From Porticoccus sp964276025 (GTDB lineage Bacteria > Pseudomonadota > Gammaproteobacteria > Pseudomonadales > Porticoccaceae), in the NCBI GenBank assembly GCA_964276025.1, contig CAXYDD010000001.1, positions 248,001 through 312,000 of the forward strand: a DNA stretch of 64,000 nt, in the 5' to 3' direction. The first letter of the stretch is position 1; each line of letters starts with the position of its first letter. Under the pieces are notes generated by a model. It searched no databases. It was not told where the DNA came from and saw only the letters and a list, made by a program, of their open reading frames with translations. The position numbers and the translations under genes are program-made. Shown here piece after piece: positions 8,438 to 16,915 of this stretch.

Positions 8438-8549
8438 TTTATTCTCCATTTTTCAGAGGTAAGTTTAAAAAGAAGGTATTTCCGGACAGTCTGCCAAAGG
8501 CTGAGCGCGGATAATACATACTACTTCTTCAGTGATTATCTTATTAAAT
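8438..8549 (-). promoter_or_regulatory. Structured leader between infC and rpmI, candidate L20 operator
   Basis: These 112 untranslated bases separate infC from rpmI, long for this compact genome. On the minus strand TCCG (8508-8511) can pair with CGGA (8481-8484), enclosing a GCC-TTT-GGC hairpin (8493-8501). In E. coli this region holds the operator where L20 represses rpmI-rplT. That this leader has the same role is inferred from position and foldability. Confidence 0.35.
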
Positions 8550-9092
8550 TTATTTCTTTTTTGATCTTGGAGCTATCACCATAGTGAACTGTCTACCTTC
8601 CATTTTAGGAAACTGTTCCACTGTACCAATTTCATCCAAATCTACTTCAATCCTCTTAAGCATTTGCATGCCGAGCTCTTGGTGAGCCATTTCTCTTCCT
8701 CGAAATCTCAGAGTTACTTTAGCTTTGTCCCCATTTTCAAGAAACCTAGTCATATTTCGCAACTTTATCTCATAATCTCCTGTATCTGTACCAGGTCGAA
8801 ATTTCATTTCTTTAACTTGTGTATTTTTTTGCTTCTTTCGCTGAACTGCTTTTTGTTTTTTTACTTCAAAAAGTTTCTTACCATAGTCCATAATTTTACA
8901 AACAGGTGGTTCTGCATCTGGCGAAATTTCAACTAAATCTAAACCTACAGCCTGAGATTGATTTAGGGCATCCTCTATAGAAACTAAACCTGCTTGCTCT
9001 CCATTGGCATCTATGAGCCTAACGTTTTTAGCTTCTATTTCTTCGTTCATAAGGGAGCGTTTTGTTGATCCCTTGCCATAAGCTTTCTTAAT
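8550..9092 (-). CDS. infC: Translation initiation factor IF-3, starting at AUU
   Basis: IF-3 checks start-codon/initiator pairing on the 30S subunit. The reading frame extends in frame above the first ATG (9050) to an ATT at 9092 with GGAG eight bases upstream. From there the product has 180 residues, the same as E. coli IF-3. The first 15 residues align without gaps to the E. coli N-terminus before the shared NxEI segment. AUU is the unusual start known for infC, which lets IF-3 repress its own translation. Core motifs include VSIEDAL, AEPPVCKIMDYGK, FRPGTDTGDY and RFRGREMAHQ. thrS ends 30 bases upstream. Confidence 0.96.
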   Translation of the reverse strand: MKKAYGKGSTKRSLMNEEIEAKNVRLIDANGEQAGLVSIEDALNQSQAVGLDLVEISPDAEPPVCKIMDYGKKLFEVKKQKAVQRKKQKNTQVKEMKFRPGTDTGDYEIKLRNMTRFLENGDKAKVTLRFRGREMAHQELGMQMLKRIEVDLDEIGTVEQFPKMEGRQFTMVIAPRSKKK

Positions 9093-9122
9093 AATTCATT
9101 CTCCATATATTTATGTTATTGA

Positions 9123-11039
9123 TTATACACAACCCCGAGAGGAAATATCCTGCTCTAATATGTTTATAAACTCAGGAGCAGTCATATTGCCCAGATCTTT
9201 ACCATCAGATAAGCGAACCGCTAATGTATTGCTCTCGACCTCTCTATCGCCAATTACTAGCAAATATGGAATCTTCTGAATTGTGTGTTCGCGAATTTTA
9301 AAGCCGATCTTCTCGTTTCTCAAGTCATTTTCAACTCTAAATCCTTTGTTTTTCATTGATCTGGTCAAATCTTCAACATATTTTGACTGACTATCGGTAA
9401 TATTTATAATCATTACCTGACATGGAGCAATCCATGTGGGGAAATTTCCTTCATAATGTTCTATTAAGATTCCTATAAATCTCTCGAAAGAACCTAGAAT
9501 TGCCCTATGAAGCATCACAGGAATTTTTCTTGATCCATCTTCTGCAACATACTGCGCATTCAGTCTCTCGGGCATAGAGAAATCTACCTGTATTGTTCCA
9601 CACTGCCATACTCTACCTAAGCAATCCCTGAGAGAAAATTCTATTTTTGGACCATAAAACGCTCCTTCACCAGGCAAAACATCATAATCTAAATTTTTAG
9701 ATGAAAGAGCATCAATTAAGGATTTTTCAGATTTATCCCAGACTTCATCGCTACCAACTCTATTTTCAGGACGTGTTGATAATCTGATAATGATATCGTC
9801 AAAACCAAAGTCTTTATAAATAGAAAATAATAGGTCTGTAAATATAGATACTTCATTTAGTATTTGTGACTCTGTACAGAATATATGAGCATCATCTTGG
9901 ACAAAGCCCCTCACTCGCATCAAACCTTGCAAGGTTCCGGATGCCTCATTACGATGACAGGAACCAAATTCAGCTAACCTGAGAGGTAAATCGCGGTAGC
10001 TTTTTAAACCTTGGTTGAAGACCTGTATATGGCATGGGCAGTTCATGGGCTTGACGGCAAAGTCATGGGACTCAGACTTAACAGTGAACATATTTTCACG
10101 AAATTTATCCCAATGACCAGATTTTTCCCAAAGTGACTTAGATACTATTGATGGAGTATTTATTTCCTGATATCCATTTAAAGCCTGAACATTCCGCATA
10201 TAGTTTTCAATGACAGTATAAATACTCCATCCTTTGCTATGCCAGAAAACCATACCAGGTGCTTCTTCCTGTAAGTGAAATAAATTAAATTTCTTAGCTA
10301 ACTTTCTGTGATCTCTTTTTTCCGCCTCTTGCAACTGAAACAGATATGCTTTCAACTCTTTTTTACTACCCCATGCTGTACCATAAATTCTTTGAAGCAT
10401 CTGATTTTTTGAGTCACCACGCCAATAGGCACCTGATATTCGCATTAACTTAAAGTGCTCACAAAATTTCATATTGGGTACATGAGGACCTCGGCACATA
10501 TCTATATATTCTTCATGATGATATAGAGCCGGTGTTGCATCTTTTGGGATATCTTTTTCAAGAATCTCAAGTTTATAATCTTCCCCATTTTTCTCAAACA
10601 AATCATAGGCATCCTGCCAAGAAATAACTTTTTTCACGACATCATACTGTGTCTTCACAAGTGCGCGCATACGCTCTTCAAGCTTAATCATATCCTGATC
10701 ACTTAGCATATGATCGAGATCAATATCATAGTAAAAACCATTCTCAATTGTTGGCCCTATAGCCATTTTGGCTCTTGGCCACAACTGCTTTACAGCATGG
10801 CCAATTAGATGAGCGCAGGAGTGACGTAAAATCTCTAAGCCATCTGCATCTTTAGAAGTAAAAATAGTTAATTTAGCATCATCAGGAATTAAATCATGGG
10901 CATCGATACGTTGCCCATTGACTAGACCGCCAATGGTAGCTTTAGCCAAACCAGGGCCTATGCTTTCTGCGACCTCATAAACAGAGACAGGCTTATCAAA
11001 GGTACGTTTAGAGCCGTCAGGGAGAGTAATAGTGAGCAT
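9123..11039 (-). CDS. thrS: Threonyl-tRNA synthetase
   Basis: This 638-residue class II synthetase charges tRNA-Thr. Domain order is complete: an N-terminal TGS domain (1-61), the editing domain with the zinc-type HxxxH (HLIGHAV) and YIDMCRGPHVP, the catalytic core with RNEASGTLQGLMRVRGF and the zinc Cys in MNCPCH, and a C-terminal anticodon-binding domain starting near FPTWIAPCQV. A GGAAAGG ribosome site precedes the ATG. Upstream of it lies a hairpin like the tRNA-Thr anticodon arm (11057-11077). The gene heads the infC-rpmI-rplT block as in E. coli. Confidence 0.98.
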   Translation of the reverse strand: MLTITLPDGSKRTFDKPVSVYEVAESIGPGLAKATIGGLVNGQRIDAHDLIPDDAKLTIFTSKDADGLEILRHSCAHLIGHAVKQLWPRAKMAIGPTIENGFYYDIDLDHMLSDQDMIKLEERMRALVKTQYDVVKKVISWQDAYDLFEKNGEDYKLEILEKDIPKDATPALYHHEEYIDMCRGPHVPNMKFCEHFKLMRISGAYWRGDSKNQMLQRIYGTAWGSKKELKAYLFQLQEAEKRDHRKLAKKFNLFHLQEEAPGMVFWHSKGWSIYTVIENYMRNVQALNGYQEINTPSIVSKSLWEKSGHWDKFRENMFTVKSESHDFAVKPMNCPCHIQVFNQGLKSYRDLPLRLAEFGSCHRNEASGTLQGLMRVRGFVQDDAHIFCTESQILNEVSIFTDLLFSIYKDFGFDDIIIRLSTRPENRVGSDEVWDKSEKSLIDALSSKNLDYDVLPGEGAFYGPKIEFSLRDCLGRVWQCGTIQVDFSMPERLNAQYVAEDGSRKIPVMLHRAILGSFERFIGILIEHYEGNFPTWIAPCQVMIINITDSQSKYVEDLTRSMKNKGFRVENDLRNEKIGFKIREHTIQKIPYLLVIGDREVESNTLAVRLSDGKDLGNMTAPEFINILEQDISSRGCV

Positions 11040-11045
11040 ATATAT

Positions 11046-11077
11046 CCTTTCCAGTGGTGACCACTACCAAAGGTCAC
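11046..11077 (-). promoter_or_regulatory. Candidate ThrRS operator: tRNA-Thr anticodon-arm mimic upstream of thrS
   Basis: On the minus strand GTGACC (11072-11077) pairs perfectly with GGTCAC (11057-11062) around the loop TTTGGTAGT. The loop holds TTGGTAG, that is a U33-like T, the threonine anticodon GGT, and a purine. The stem ends four bases before the ribosome site GGAAAGG (11046-11052). In E. coli ThrRS represses its own translation by binding such an anticodon-arm mimic in the thrS leader. Sequence and position support the same design here; binding is inferred. Confidence 0.55.
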
Positions 11078-11126
11078 GTGGTAAATACTACATGTTGTGA
11101 GTATATCAAACTAGCCGAAAATCGCT

Positions 11127-11154
11127 ATCTTACTTGCTTGAGGCAAAGAATCAA
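11127..11154 (-). promoter_or_regulatory. Putative thrS promoter
   Basis: On the minus strand TTGATT (11149-11154) and TAAGAT (11127-11132) are 16 bases apart. A start about seven bases downstream would give a leader of roughly 80 bases that contains the anticodon-arm mimic. Motif match only. Confidence 0.4.
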
Positions 11155-11199
11155 GAGAGCATAAAAATAATTTAATCATATTAAATATATGGAATTTAC

Positions 11200-11228
11200 T
11201 TGTCACGCTATGAGCACGCTGTTAAATT
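11200..11228 (+). promoter_or_regulatory. Putative promoter of tRNA-Val(GAC)
   Basis: TTGTCA (11200-11205) and TAAATT (11223-11228) are 17 bases apart. They are followed by an 8-bp perfect inverted repeat, ATCTTGGA/TCCAAGAT (11246-11253 with 11263-11270), just before the tRNA. The repeat could be a processing hairpin in the precursor. Confidence 0.4.
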
Positions 11229-11275
11229 ACGCTCCCTTACGTTTTATCTTGGAAGTTTTATATCCAAGATTTTCT

Positions 11276-11352
11276 AGGCACGTAGCTCAGTTGGTTAGAG
11301 CACCACCTTGACATGGTGGGGGTCGGTGGTTCGAATCCACTCGTGCCTACCA
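11276..11352 (+). tRNA. tRNA-Val (GAC)
   Basis: This is a 77-base cloverleaf. The acceptor AGGCACG pairs with CGTGCCT, the discriminator is A, and CCA is encoded. The anticodon loop CTTGACA reads GAC. Together with tRNA-Val(TAC) at 1895-1970 it covers valine codons. It is convergent with uvrB. Confidence 0.96.
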
Positions 11353-11389
11353 AAATATGTAACTTCGTATGTACAAGGTATATCTTCAA

Positions 11390-13405
11390 TCAAACTACTC
11401 CATCTACCATTTTTTTTAAAAAAGTAATTTCATCTCTTATACTTGCAGCTGTTTCAAATTCAAGATTTTTTGCACTTAGAAACATTTTTTCTTCTAATTT
11501 TTTTATTTTTTTCCATATATCTTGATCTGAATGTAGCCTAGATCTATCGAGCAAATCTAATTCAACATGATCTGTTATTTTTCGTGGTTTTTTTCCGGGA
11601 GTAACTGCGGCTCCTTCCATAATATCAGCTACAGATTTGATGATCCCTTGAGGAGTAATATTGTTTTTATTATTGTACTTTATCTGAGCACTTCGACGAT
11701 TTTCTGTTTCCTTTATAGCTCTTTCCATTGATCCAGTTATTTTATCTGCATAAAGTATAGCTTTTCCATCTATGTTTCTTGCAGCTCGACCAATTGTCTG
11801 AATCATGGACTGCTCAGAACGTAAAAATCCTTCTTTATCTGCATCAAATATCGCCACTAACGCCACCTCAGGAATATCCAGCCCCTCCCTCAATAGGTTT
11901 ATACCAACGAGCACATCAAACTTTCCTAGACGTAAATCTCTTATAATTTCTATGCGCTCTACTGTATCTATATCTGAGTGTAAATAACGCACTCGAACAT
12001 CATGATCAGTAAGATAGTCTGTAAAGTCTTCGGCCATTCGCTTTGTAAGAACAGTTATGAGCACTCTTTGATCTTTTCTAGCACATAAATTTATCTCTGT
12101 TAGAACATCATCAACCTGAGAAACAGCTGGTCTTACAAAAATTTCTGGATCAAGGAGTCCAGTGGGCCTGACTACCTGACGGACCACCTGCCCCTCATTG
12201 GCAGCCTCATATTTGCTTGGGGTAGCAGAGACAAAAATCATTTGAGGTGCTAAGTTTTCCCATTCGTCAAATCTTAAGGGACGATTGTCAAGGGCAGAAG
12301 GTAGACGAAAACCGTATTCAACCAATGTTTCTTTCCGAGAGCGATCGCCTTTGTACATTGCGCCTAGTTGCGGTATTGTCACGTGTGACTCATCGACTAT
12401 CAATAACGCATCTTCTGGTAGATAGTCGAATAGTGTTGGAGGCGCCTCTCCTTTTTTTCGTCCTGAAAGATATCGGGAGTAATTCTCAATTCCATTACAG
12501 TAGCCCAGTTCGCCCATCATTTCTAAATCATAAGAACAGCGCTCTCTAAGTCTCTGCTCTTCAACCAACTTATGCGTTGATCTGAGTTGCTCGAGACGCT
12601 CAGCTAGCTCAGTTTTGATCTTATCTATAGCATCCAAGATGACATCTCTAGGAGTTACATAATGGGATTTTGGATAAATTGTGATCCTTGGAACACGTCT
12701 AGATATTTCTCCAGTCAATGGATCAAACAAAGATATAGTTTCAATTACATCGTCAAATGTTTCTATCCGGACTGCATCTTTTGCAGAATCCGCAGGATAT
12801 ATGTCAATGACATCTCCCCTTACACGATAAGTAGAGCGTTGAAATACAGCATCATTTCTTGTGTATTGCAATTCTGCTAAACGACGCAAAATTGATCTTT
12901 GGTCTATTTCATCACCGCGTACTAAATGTAATAACATCTTAAGATAAGATTTTGGATCTCCCAATCCATAAATAGATGAAACTGTTGCTACAACAATCAC
13001 ATCTTTTCTCTCTAGTAAAGCCTTCGTAGCTGAAAGCCTCATCTGCTCAATATGCTGATTAATAGAAGCATCTTTTTCAATAAATGTGCCGGATGATGGA
13101 ACGTATGCTTCCGGTTGGTAATAGTCATAATAGGATACAAAATATTCGACAGCATTATCTGGAAAGAAATCTCTAAGCTCACCATATAATTGAGCTGCTA
13201 GAGTTTTATTATGAGCAAGAACGATTGCTGGTCGTTGAACTTTATTGATTACATTAGCAATTGTAAAAGTTTTGCCAGACCCAGTTACCCCAAGCAATGT
13301 TTGTGCTGCTAGCCCATGATCAAGACCTTCTATTAGCTCATTTATAGCTTTTGGTTGGTCGCCGGCTGGATCATATGAACTAGTTAAATTAAAGGATTTT
13401 GACAC
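11390..13405 (-). CDS. uvrB: Excinuclease ABC subunit B
   Basis: UvrB is the helicase-like damage-verification subunit of nucleotide excision repair. It binds DNA handed over by UvrA and then recruits UvrC. Its 671 residues match E. coli (673). Walker A is GVTGSGKT (about 38-45). The beta-hairpin region YYDYYQPEAYVP that grips the damaged strand, the DEAD-like box VDESHVTIPQ, and QTIGRAARN are all present. The C-terminal UVR domain that meets UvrC is also present. It is a single gene facing tRNA-Val and divergent from tRNA-Asn. I see no obvious LexA box in its 80-base upstream region. Confidence 0.98.
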   Translation of the reverse strand: MSKSFNLTSSYDPAGDQPKAINELIEGLDHGLAAQTLLGVTGSGKTFTIANVINKVQRPAIVLAHNKTLAAQLYGELRDFFPDNAVEYFVSYYDYYQPEAYVPSSGTFIEKDASINQHIEQMRLSATKALLERKDVIVVATVSSIYGLGDPKSYLKMLLHLVRGDEIDQRSILRRLAELQYTRNDAVFQRSTYRVRGDVIDIYPADSAKDAVRIETFDDVIETISLFDPLTGEISRRVPRITIYPKSHYVTPRDVILDAIDKIKTELAERLEQLRSTHKLVEEQRLRERCSYDLEMMGELGYCNGIENYSRYLSGRKKGEAPPTLFDYLPEDALLIVDESHVTIPQLGAMYKGDRSRKETLVEYGFRLPSALDNRPLRFDEWENLAPQMIFVSATPSKYEAANEGQVVRQVVRPTGLLDPEIFVRPAVSQVDDVLTEINLCARKDQRVLITVLTKRMAEDFTDYLTDHDVRVRYLHSDIDTVERIEIIRDLRLGKFDVLVGINLLREGLDIPEVALVAIFDADKEGFLRSEQSMIQTIGRAARNIDGKAILYADKITGSMERAIKETENRRSAQIKYNNKNNITPQGIIKSVADIMEGAAVTPGKKPRKITDHVELDLLDRSRLHSDQDIWKKIKKLEEKMFLSAKNLEFETAASIRDEITFLKKMVDGVV

Positions 13406-13486
13406 TTATTACTGCCTATATTGTGATATAAATAACTTAAATCCATCAAAGATTATCAACATGAATAATCAGATTCAGAATTAGGG

Positions 13487-13513
13487 TTGACTCACTCATT
13501 TTCCGTATATAAT
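13487..13513 (+). promoter_or_regulatory. Promoter of tRNA-Asn
   Basis: TTGACT (13487-13492) is 15 bases from a perfect TATAAT (13508-13513), followed by a GC-rich GCGCC discriminator, 18 bases before the tRNA. The -10 lies inside a palindrome, CGTATAT-A-ATATACG (13504-13518). Confidence 0.65.
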
Positions 13514-13531
13514 ATACGCGCCTCTTTAAGA

Positions 13532-13607
13532 TCCGCCTTAGCTCAGTTGGTAGAGCAAATGACTGTTAATCATTGGGTCGCTGGTTCGAGCCCAGCAGGC
13601 GGAGCCA
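13532..13607 (+). tRNA. tRNA-Asn (GTT)
   Basis: This is a 76-base cloverleaf. TCCGCCT pairs with AGGCGGA, the discriminator is G, CCA is encoded, and the anticodon loop CTGTTAA reads GTT. It is a single-gene unit with its own promoter. Confidence 0.97.
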
Positions 13608-13694
13608 TTCTTAGCTCACATAAAATTTGTGTCCACTAAACTCTCCTTAGGTCAATTTAATTTTTTAAAAGCTTTGGTGATCGATAATTTTCAC

Positions 13695-14402
13695 TTAAAG
13701 GTTTTTTGATATTTCGTGGCTTATGCGTTTCAATATATCACTCGGGTTAGATGCTCGGGTGACTGGACGGCCGATAACTAAATAATTACTTCCATTAATT
13801 ATAGCCTGTGATGGTGATACGATTCGATTCTGATCGTCGTTTTTGACTGAATTTAGACGTATTCCGGGTGTTACTATAATAAACTCATCGCCATGTGTTT
13901 TTCTCAGCATCTCAGCCTCCATGGCTGAAGCGACAACTCCGTCCATCCCAGATTTTTTTGAAAGCCAAGCAAGCTCATTAACTTGCTTATTTACATCATG
14001 CAGGACTCCAATTTCATTTAGATCTTTGCTATTAAAACTAGTTAAAACTGTTACTGCTATAAGTAACATTCCGCTTCCACTTTTATCCAGTGTATTTTTT
14101 GCCTCCTCCATCATCTCTCTACCGCCAGATGCATGCAAATTTGCCATCCATACCCCAAGATCAGAGGCAGCTTTAATAGCTTTAGAGACGGTACTGGGGA
14201 TATCGTGAAATTTTAAATCTAAAAAAACGTCGAAACCTTTTTTTACTAGCAACGACACAAAACTTGGCCCACATCTTGTGAAAAGCTCTTTTCCAACCTT
14301 CAGCTTACATAGTGTTGGATCGATTGTTTCAACAAATTCCAATGCATTTATCGAATTGCTATAATCAAGTGCCACAATAATCCTTGGATTATTGGTTTTC
14401 AT
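13695..14402 (-). CDS. pyrF: Orotidine 5'-phosphate decarboxylase
   Basis: PyrF makes UMP, the last step of de novo pyrimidine synthesis. Its 235 residues match the short bacterial family. IIVALDYSN near the N-terminus, the catalytic Lys/Asp network in DLKFHDIP (about 63-70), VTPGIR and the phosphate-binding end VIGRPVTRASNP are all present. Its ATG overlaps the lapA stop by four bases (ATGA), so the two are translationally linked. It ends the gyrA-to-pyrF run of minus-strand genes, as in E. coli where yciS/lapA lies near pyrF. Confidence 0.97.
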   Translation of the reverse strand: MKTNNPRIIVALDYSNSINALEFVETIDPTLCKLKVGKELFTRCGPSFVSLLVKKGFDVFLDLKFHDIPSTVSKAIKAASDLGVWMANLHASGGREMMEEAKNTLDKSGSGMLLIAVTVLTSFNSKDLNEIGVLHDVNKQVNELAWLSKKSGMDGVVASAMEAEMLRKTHGDEFIIVTPGIRLNSVKNDDQNRIVSPSQAIINGSNYLVIGRPVTRASNPSDILKRISHEISKNL

Positions 14403-14689
14403 AATTCTAATTCCTTATCCTTCACAACAGATTCCAATTTAGTTAGCTGTTTTTTTATCCTATTTAACTTGAATTTCTGAGCAACTATGACTGAAGAAGT
14501 CAATAATATAGTAACTAAGCAACCTAGAGAAAAGCTAAATAACAACCAGAGACCCTTGGGGAATAATTTTGATTCAAAATCAAAAAAATTGTAGAAAATT
14601 AAATCCTGATTATCCATTACAAGACATGCCCCAAGGATGACAGAAGTCGAGGTAAGAGTTAACCATAGAATATTTCTTAACGCTGACAC
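14399..14689 (-). CDS. lapA: LapA-family membrane protein of lipopolysaccharide assembly
   Basis: This small inner-membrane protein has two hydrophobic segments (near residues 5-25 and 45-70) and a short charged coiled-coil tail rich in Lys and Glu, the DUF1049/LapA (YciS) layout. In E. coli LapA works with LapB and FtsH to set LpxC levels and so lipopolysaccharide synthesis. I start it at a GTG at 14689, which has GGAG five bases upstream. Another GTG at 14710 would add seven residues but has no ribosome site. No lapB follows: pyrF does. Sequence similarity within this family is low, so the assignment rests on topology and location. Confidence 0.75.
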   Translation of the reverse strand: MSALRNILWLTLTSTSVILGACLVMDNQDLIFYNFFDFESKLFPKGLWLLFSFSLGCLVTILLTSSVIVAQKFKLNRIKKQLTKLESVVKDKELEL

Positions 14690-14788
14690 GGGAACTCCAA
14701 AAAAACGCACGTAGGTATTATGGCGTTAATTATAATAAATTCCTCTTATTTTGGCGAGAGATGCCTAGAATCAGTGTAATAAAGAGTA

Positions 14789-15073
14789 TTACTTAGAATT
14801 ATTAACTCTCATTCTTAGCTCTTTGCCTGGCTTAAAGTAAGGCACAGATCTACTTGGAAGTTCAACGGATACACCTGTTTTGGGATTTCTACCCAATCGA
14901 GCTGCACGGTGGTGCAAGCAAAAGCTTCCAAAACCCCTTATTTCTATTCTCTCGTTCTTGCAGAGCGTGGAAGCCATTTTTTCTAACATCATTTTCACAG
15001 CGAGTTCAACATCACCAGATGTTAGCTGATCCTGGCTGTCCACAATAGATTCTATTAGTTCTGATTTCGTCAT
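14789..15073 (-). CDS. ihfB: Integration host factor subunit beta
   Basis: This 94-residue HU/IHF-family protein begins MTKSELIESI, has the RGFGSFCLHHRAARLGRNP core and the arm SRSVPYFKPGKELR, which identify IhfB. It forms a heterodimer with IhfA (4011-4310). It follows rpsA by 80 bases, the conserved rpsA-ihfB order of gammaproteobacteria. Confidence 0.97.
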   Translation of the reverse strand: MTKSELIESIVDSQDQLTSGDVELAVKMMLEKMASTLCKNERIEIRGFGSFCLHHRAARLGRNPKTGVSVELPSRSVPYFKPGKELRMRVNNSK

Positions 15074-15153
15074 AAATAACTTTATCGCATAATCAATTAT
15101 TATATTAGATTAACTAGGTAGCGTGGTTGCATTCAAGCAAGCAAACCTAAAAA

Positions 15154-16836
15154 TTAATCCTCTTTATTGTCCATTTGAGCTTTTATTAAATCACCTATAG
15201 TCGTTGGTGATATATTTTCTGCTTCCGACTTCTTGTGTTCTTTTACTGCAGTTTTTTCTTCTTCTACATCCTTAGCTTTGATTGATAGGGAGATCGTACG
15301 ATTTTTTCTATCTACGTTTATTATTTTCGTTTCTACTTTTTGGCCCTCTTTAAGAAGCTTAGTTGCATCATCTACTTTTTCTTGTGATAGTTCTGCTACT
15401 TTCAGTGTCGCCTCAACACCCTCACTCAAGGAAATAGTTGCTTCTTTGGCGGTCACTTCTGTAACTGTACCGGTGACGATTGAACCTTTATCAGATTCTG
15501 AAACATAACGTAAAAATGGATCATCTCCTAGCTGCTTTATACCTAATGATATTCGCTCTCTCTCTGAATCTATTGATAAGATGACAGTCTCAACTTCGTC
15601 ACCCTTCGTGTAGTTACGAACAGCATCTTCACCTGAATCATCCCATGAGATATCAGACAAATGAACTAATCCGTCTATTCCACCATTTAAACCAATAAAA
15701 ATCCCAAAATCGGTGATAGATTTAATATTACCAGTAATTTTATCGCCTTTTTTATTTGTTGTGCCAAATTCATCCCACGGATTCATGAAGCACTGCTTAA
15801 CACCTAAAGAAATTCTTCTACGCTCTTGATCAATATCTAAAATCATTACTTCTACTTCATCGCCCAATTGAACTACTTTAGATGGATGTATATTTTTATT
15901 GGTCCAATCCATTTCCGAGACATGAACCAGTCCCTCAACACCATCTTCTAGTTCTGCAAAACAACCATAATCAGTTAAATTAGTAACCGTTGCTTTTGTC
16001 CGAGCTCCTTGTGGGTAGCGACCAGTAATATCAGCCCAAGGATCTTCACCCATCTGCTTCATACCCAAAGACACTCGGCTTCGTTCTCGATCAAATTTAA
16101 GTATTTTTACATCAACATCATCACCTACATTCACTATTTCAGAAGGATGCTTGATGCGCTTCCAAGACATATCTGTAATATGCAAAAGACCATCTATGCC
16201 TCCAAGATCAACGAAAGCACCATAATCTGTAAGATTCTTAATTAAGCCTTTGACTGTCATCCCCTCTTCAAGATTTGCAAGCATCTCATCTCGCTCATCA
16301 GTATTAACTTGCTCCATAACAGCGCGTCTTGATACAACAACATTATTACGCTTCTGATCAAGCTTAATTACTTTGAATTCAAGTGGTTTATTTTCAAGAT
16401 GAGAAGTATCTCGAATGGGTCGAACATCTATCAAAGAGCCTGGCAAAAAAGCTCTCAATCCTTGTACTTCAACAGTAAATCCACCTTTAACTTTACCGCT
16501 TATAATTCCGATAACTGCTTCCTCTGCTTTTAAAGCAGCATCTAATATTATCCATGATTCAGCTGCTCGAGCCTTTTCTCTAGATAACCTTGTTGCCCCA
16601 AAACCATCTTCAACAGCCTCAAGAGATACTTGTACCTCGTCACCTATATTTATTGAAATTTCACCATTATCATCAAGAAATTCTTCTTTTGAAATGACGC
16701 CTTCAGACTTTAAGCCTGTGTGAACTGTCACCCAGTCTTTGTCGATATCTGTAATAACTCCAGTGATTATGGAGCCGGAATTCATCTCAACGGTTTTTAA
16801 ACTTTCTTCGAATAATTCTGCGAAACTTGAACTCAT
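15154..16836 (-). CDS. rpsA: Small-subunit ribosomal protein bS1
   Basis: A 560-residue S1 (E. coli 557) with six S1-type OB folds in tandem. The repeated units GxVTDIxxxxVxVxxGxKxEG, YGAFVDLGGIDGLLHITDMSW and YGCFAELEDGVEGLVHVSEMDW are easy to see. It binds mRNA and brings it to the 30S subunit. An AAGG lies seven bases before the ATG. The leader contains a stable hairpin (16885-16909), fitting the autogenous control by S1 known in E. coli. It lies between cmk and ihfB. Confidence 0.98.
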   Translation of the reverse strand: MSSSFAELFEESLKTVEMNSGSIITGVITDIDKDWVTVHTGLKSEGVISKEEFLDDNGEISINIGDEVQVSLEAVEDGFGATRLSREKARAAESWIILDAALKAEEAVIGIISGKVKGGFTVEVQGLRAFLPGSLIDVRPIRDTSHLENKPLEFKVIKLDQKRNNVVVSRRAVMEQVNTDERDEMLANLEEGMTVKGLIKNLTDYGAFVDLGGIDGLLHITDMSWKRIKHPSEIVNVGDDVDVKILKFDRERSRVSLGMKQMGEDPWADITGRYPQGARTKATVTNLTDYGCFAELEDGVEGLVHVSEMDWTNKNIHPSKVVQLGDEVEVMILDIDQERRRISLGVKQCFMNPWDEFGTTNKKGDKITGNIKSITDFGIFIGLNGGIDGLVHLSDISWDDSGEDAVRNYTKGDEVETVILSIDSERERISLGIKQLGDDPFLRYVSESDKGSIVTGTVTEVTAKEATISLSEGVEATLKVAELSQEKVDDATKLLKEGQKVETKIINVDRKNRTISLSIKAKDVEEEKTAVKEHKKSEAENISPTTIGDLIKAQMDNKED

Positions 16837-16884
16837 AGGGGTACCTTAAAGAAATGTAGAGCTTATAACTAAATAAAACTCTTT

Positions 16885-16909
16885 AACCACATTACCAGTT
16901 ATGTGGGTT
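16885..16909 (-). promoter_or_regulatory. Hairpin in the rpsA leader
   Basis: On the minus strand CCACAT (16901-16906) pairs with ATGTGG (16887-16892) around an eight-base loop. Two more A-T pairs extend the stem past one bulged base. The stem lies about 50 bases before the rpsA ATG. E. coli S1 represses its own translation through leader hairpins; a like role here is inferred. Confidence 0.35.
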
Positions 16910-16915
16910 ATTAAT

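Noticed and set aside
11040..11126. T-box riboswitch before thrS
   Set aside because: There is no T-box sequence and no terminator/antiterminator pair; the short hairpin next to the ribosome site fits ThrRS feedback better.
11313..11525. Plus-strand frame starting within tRNA-Val(GAC)
   Set aside because: It begins in the tRNA (GVGGSNPLVPT is a known tRNA artefact) and continues antisense to uvrB.
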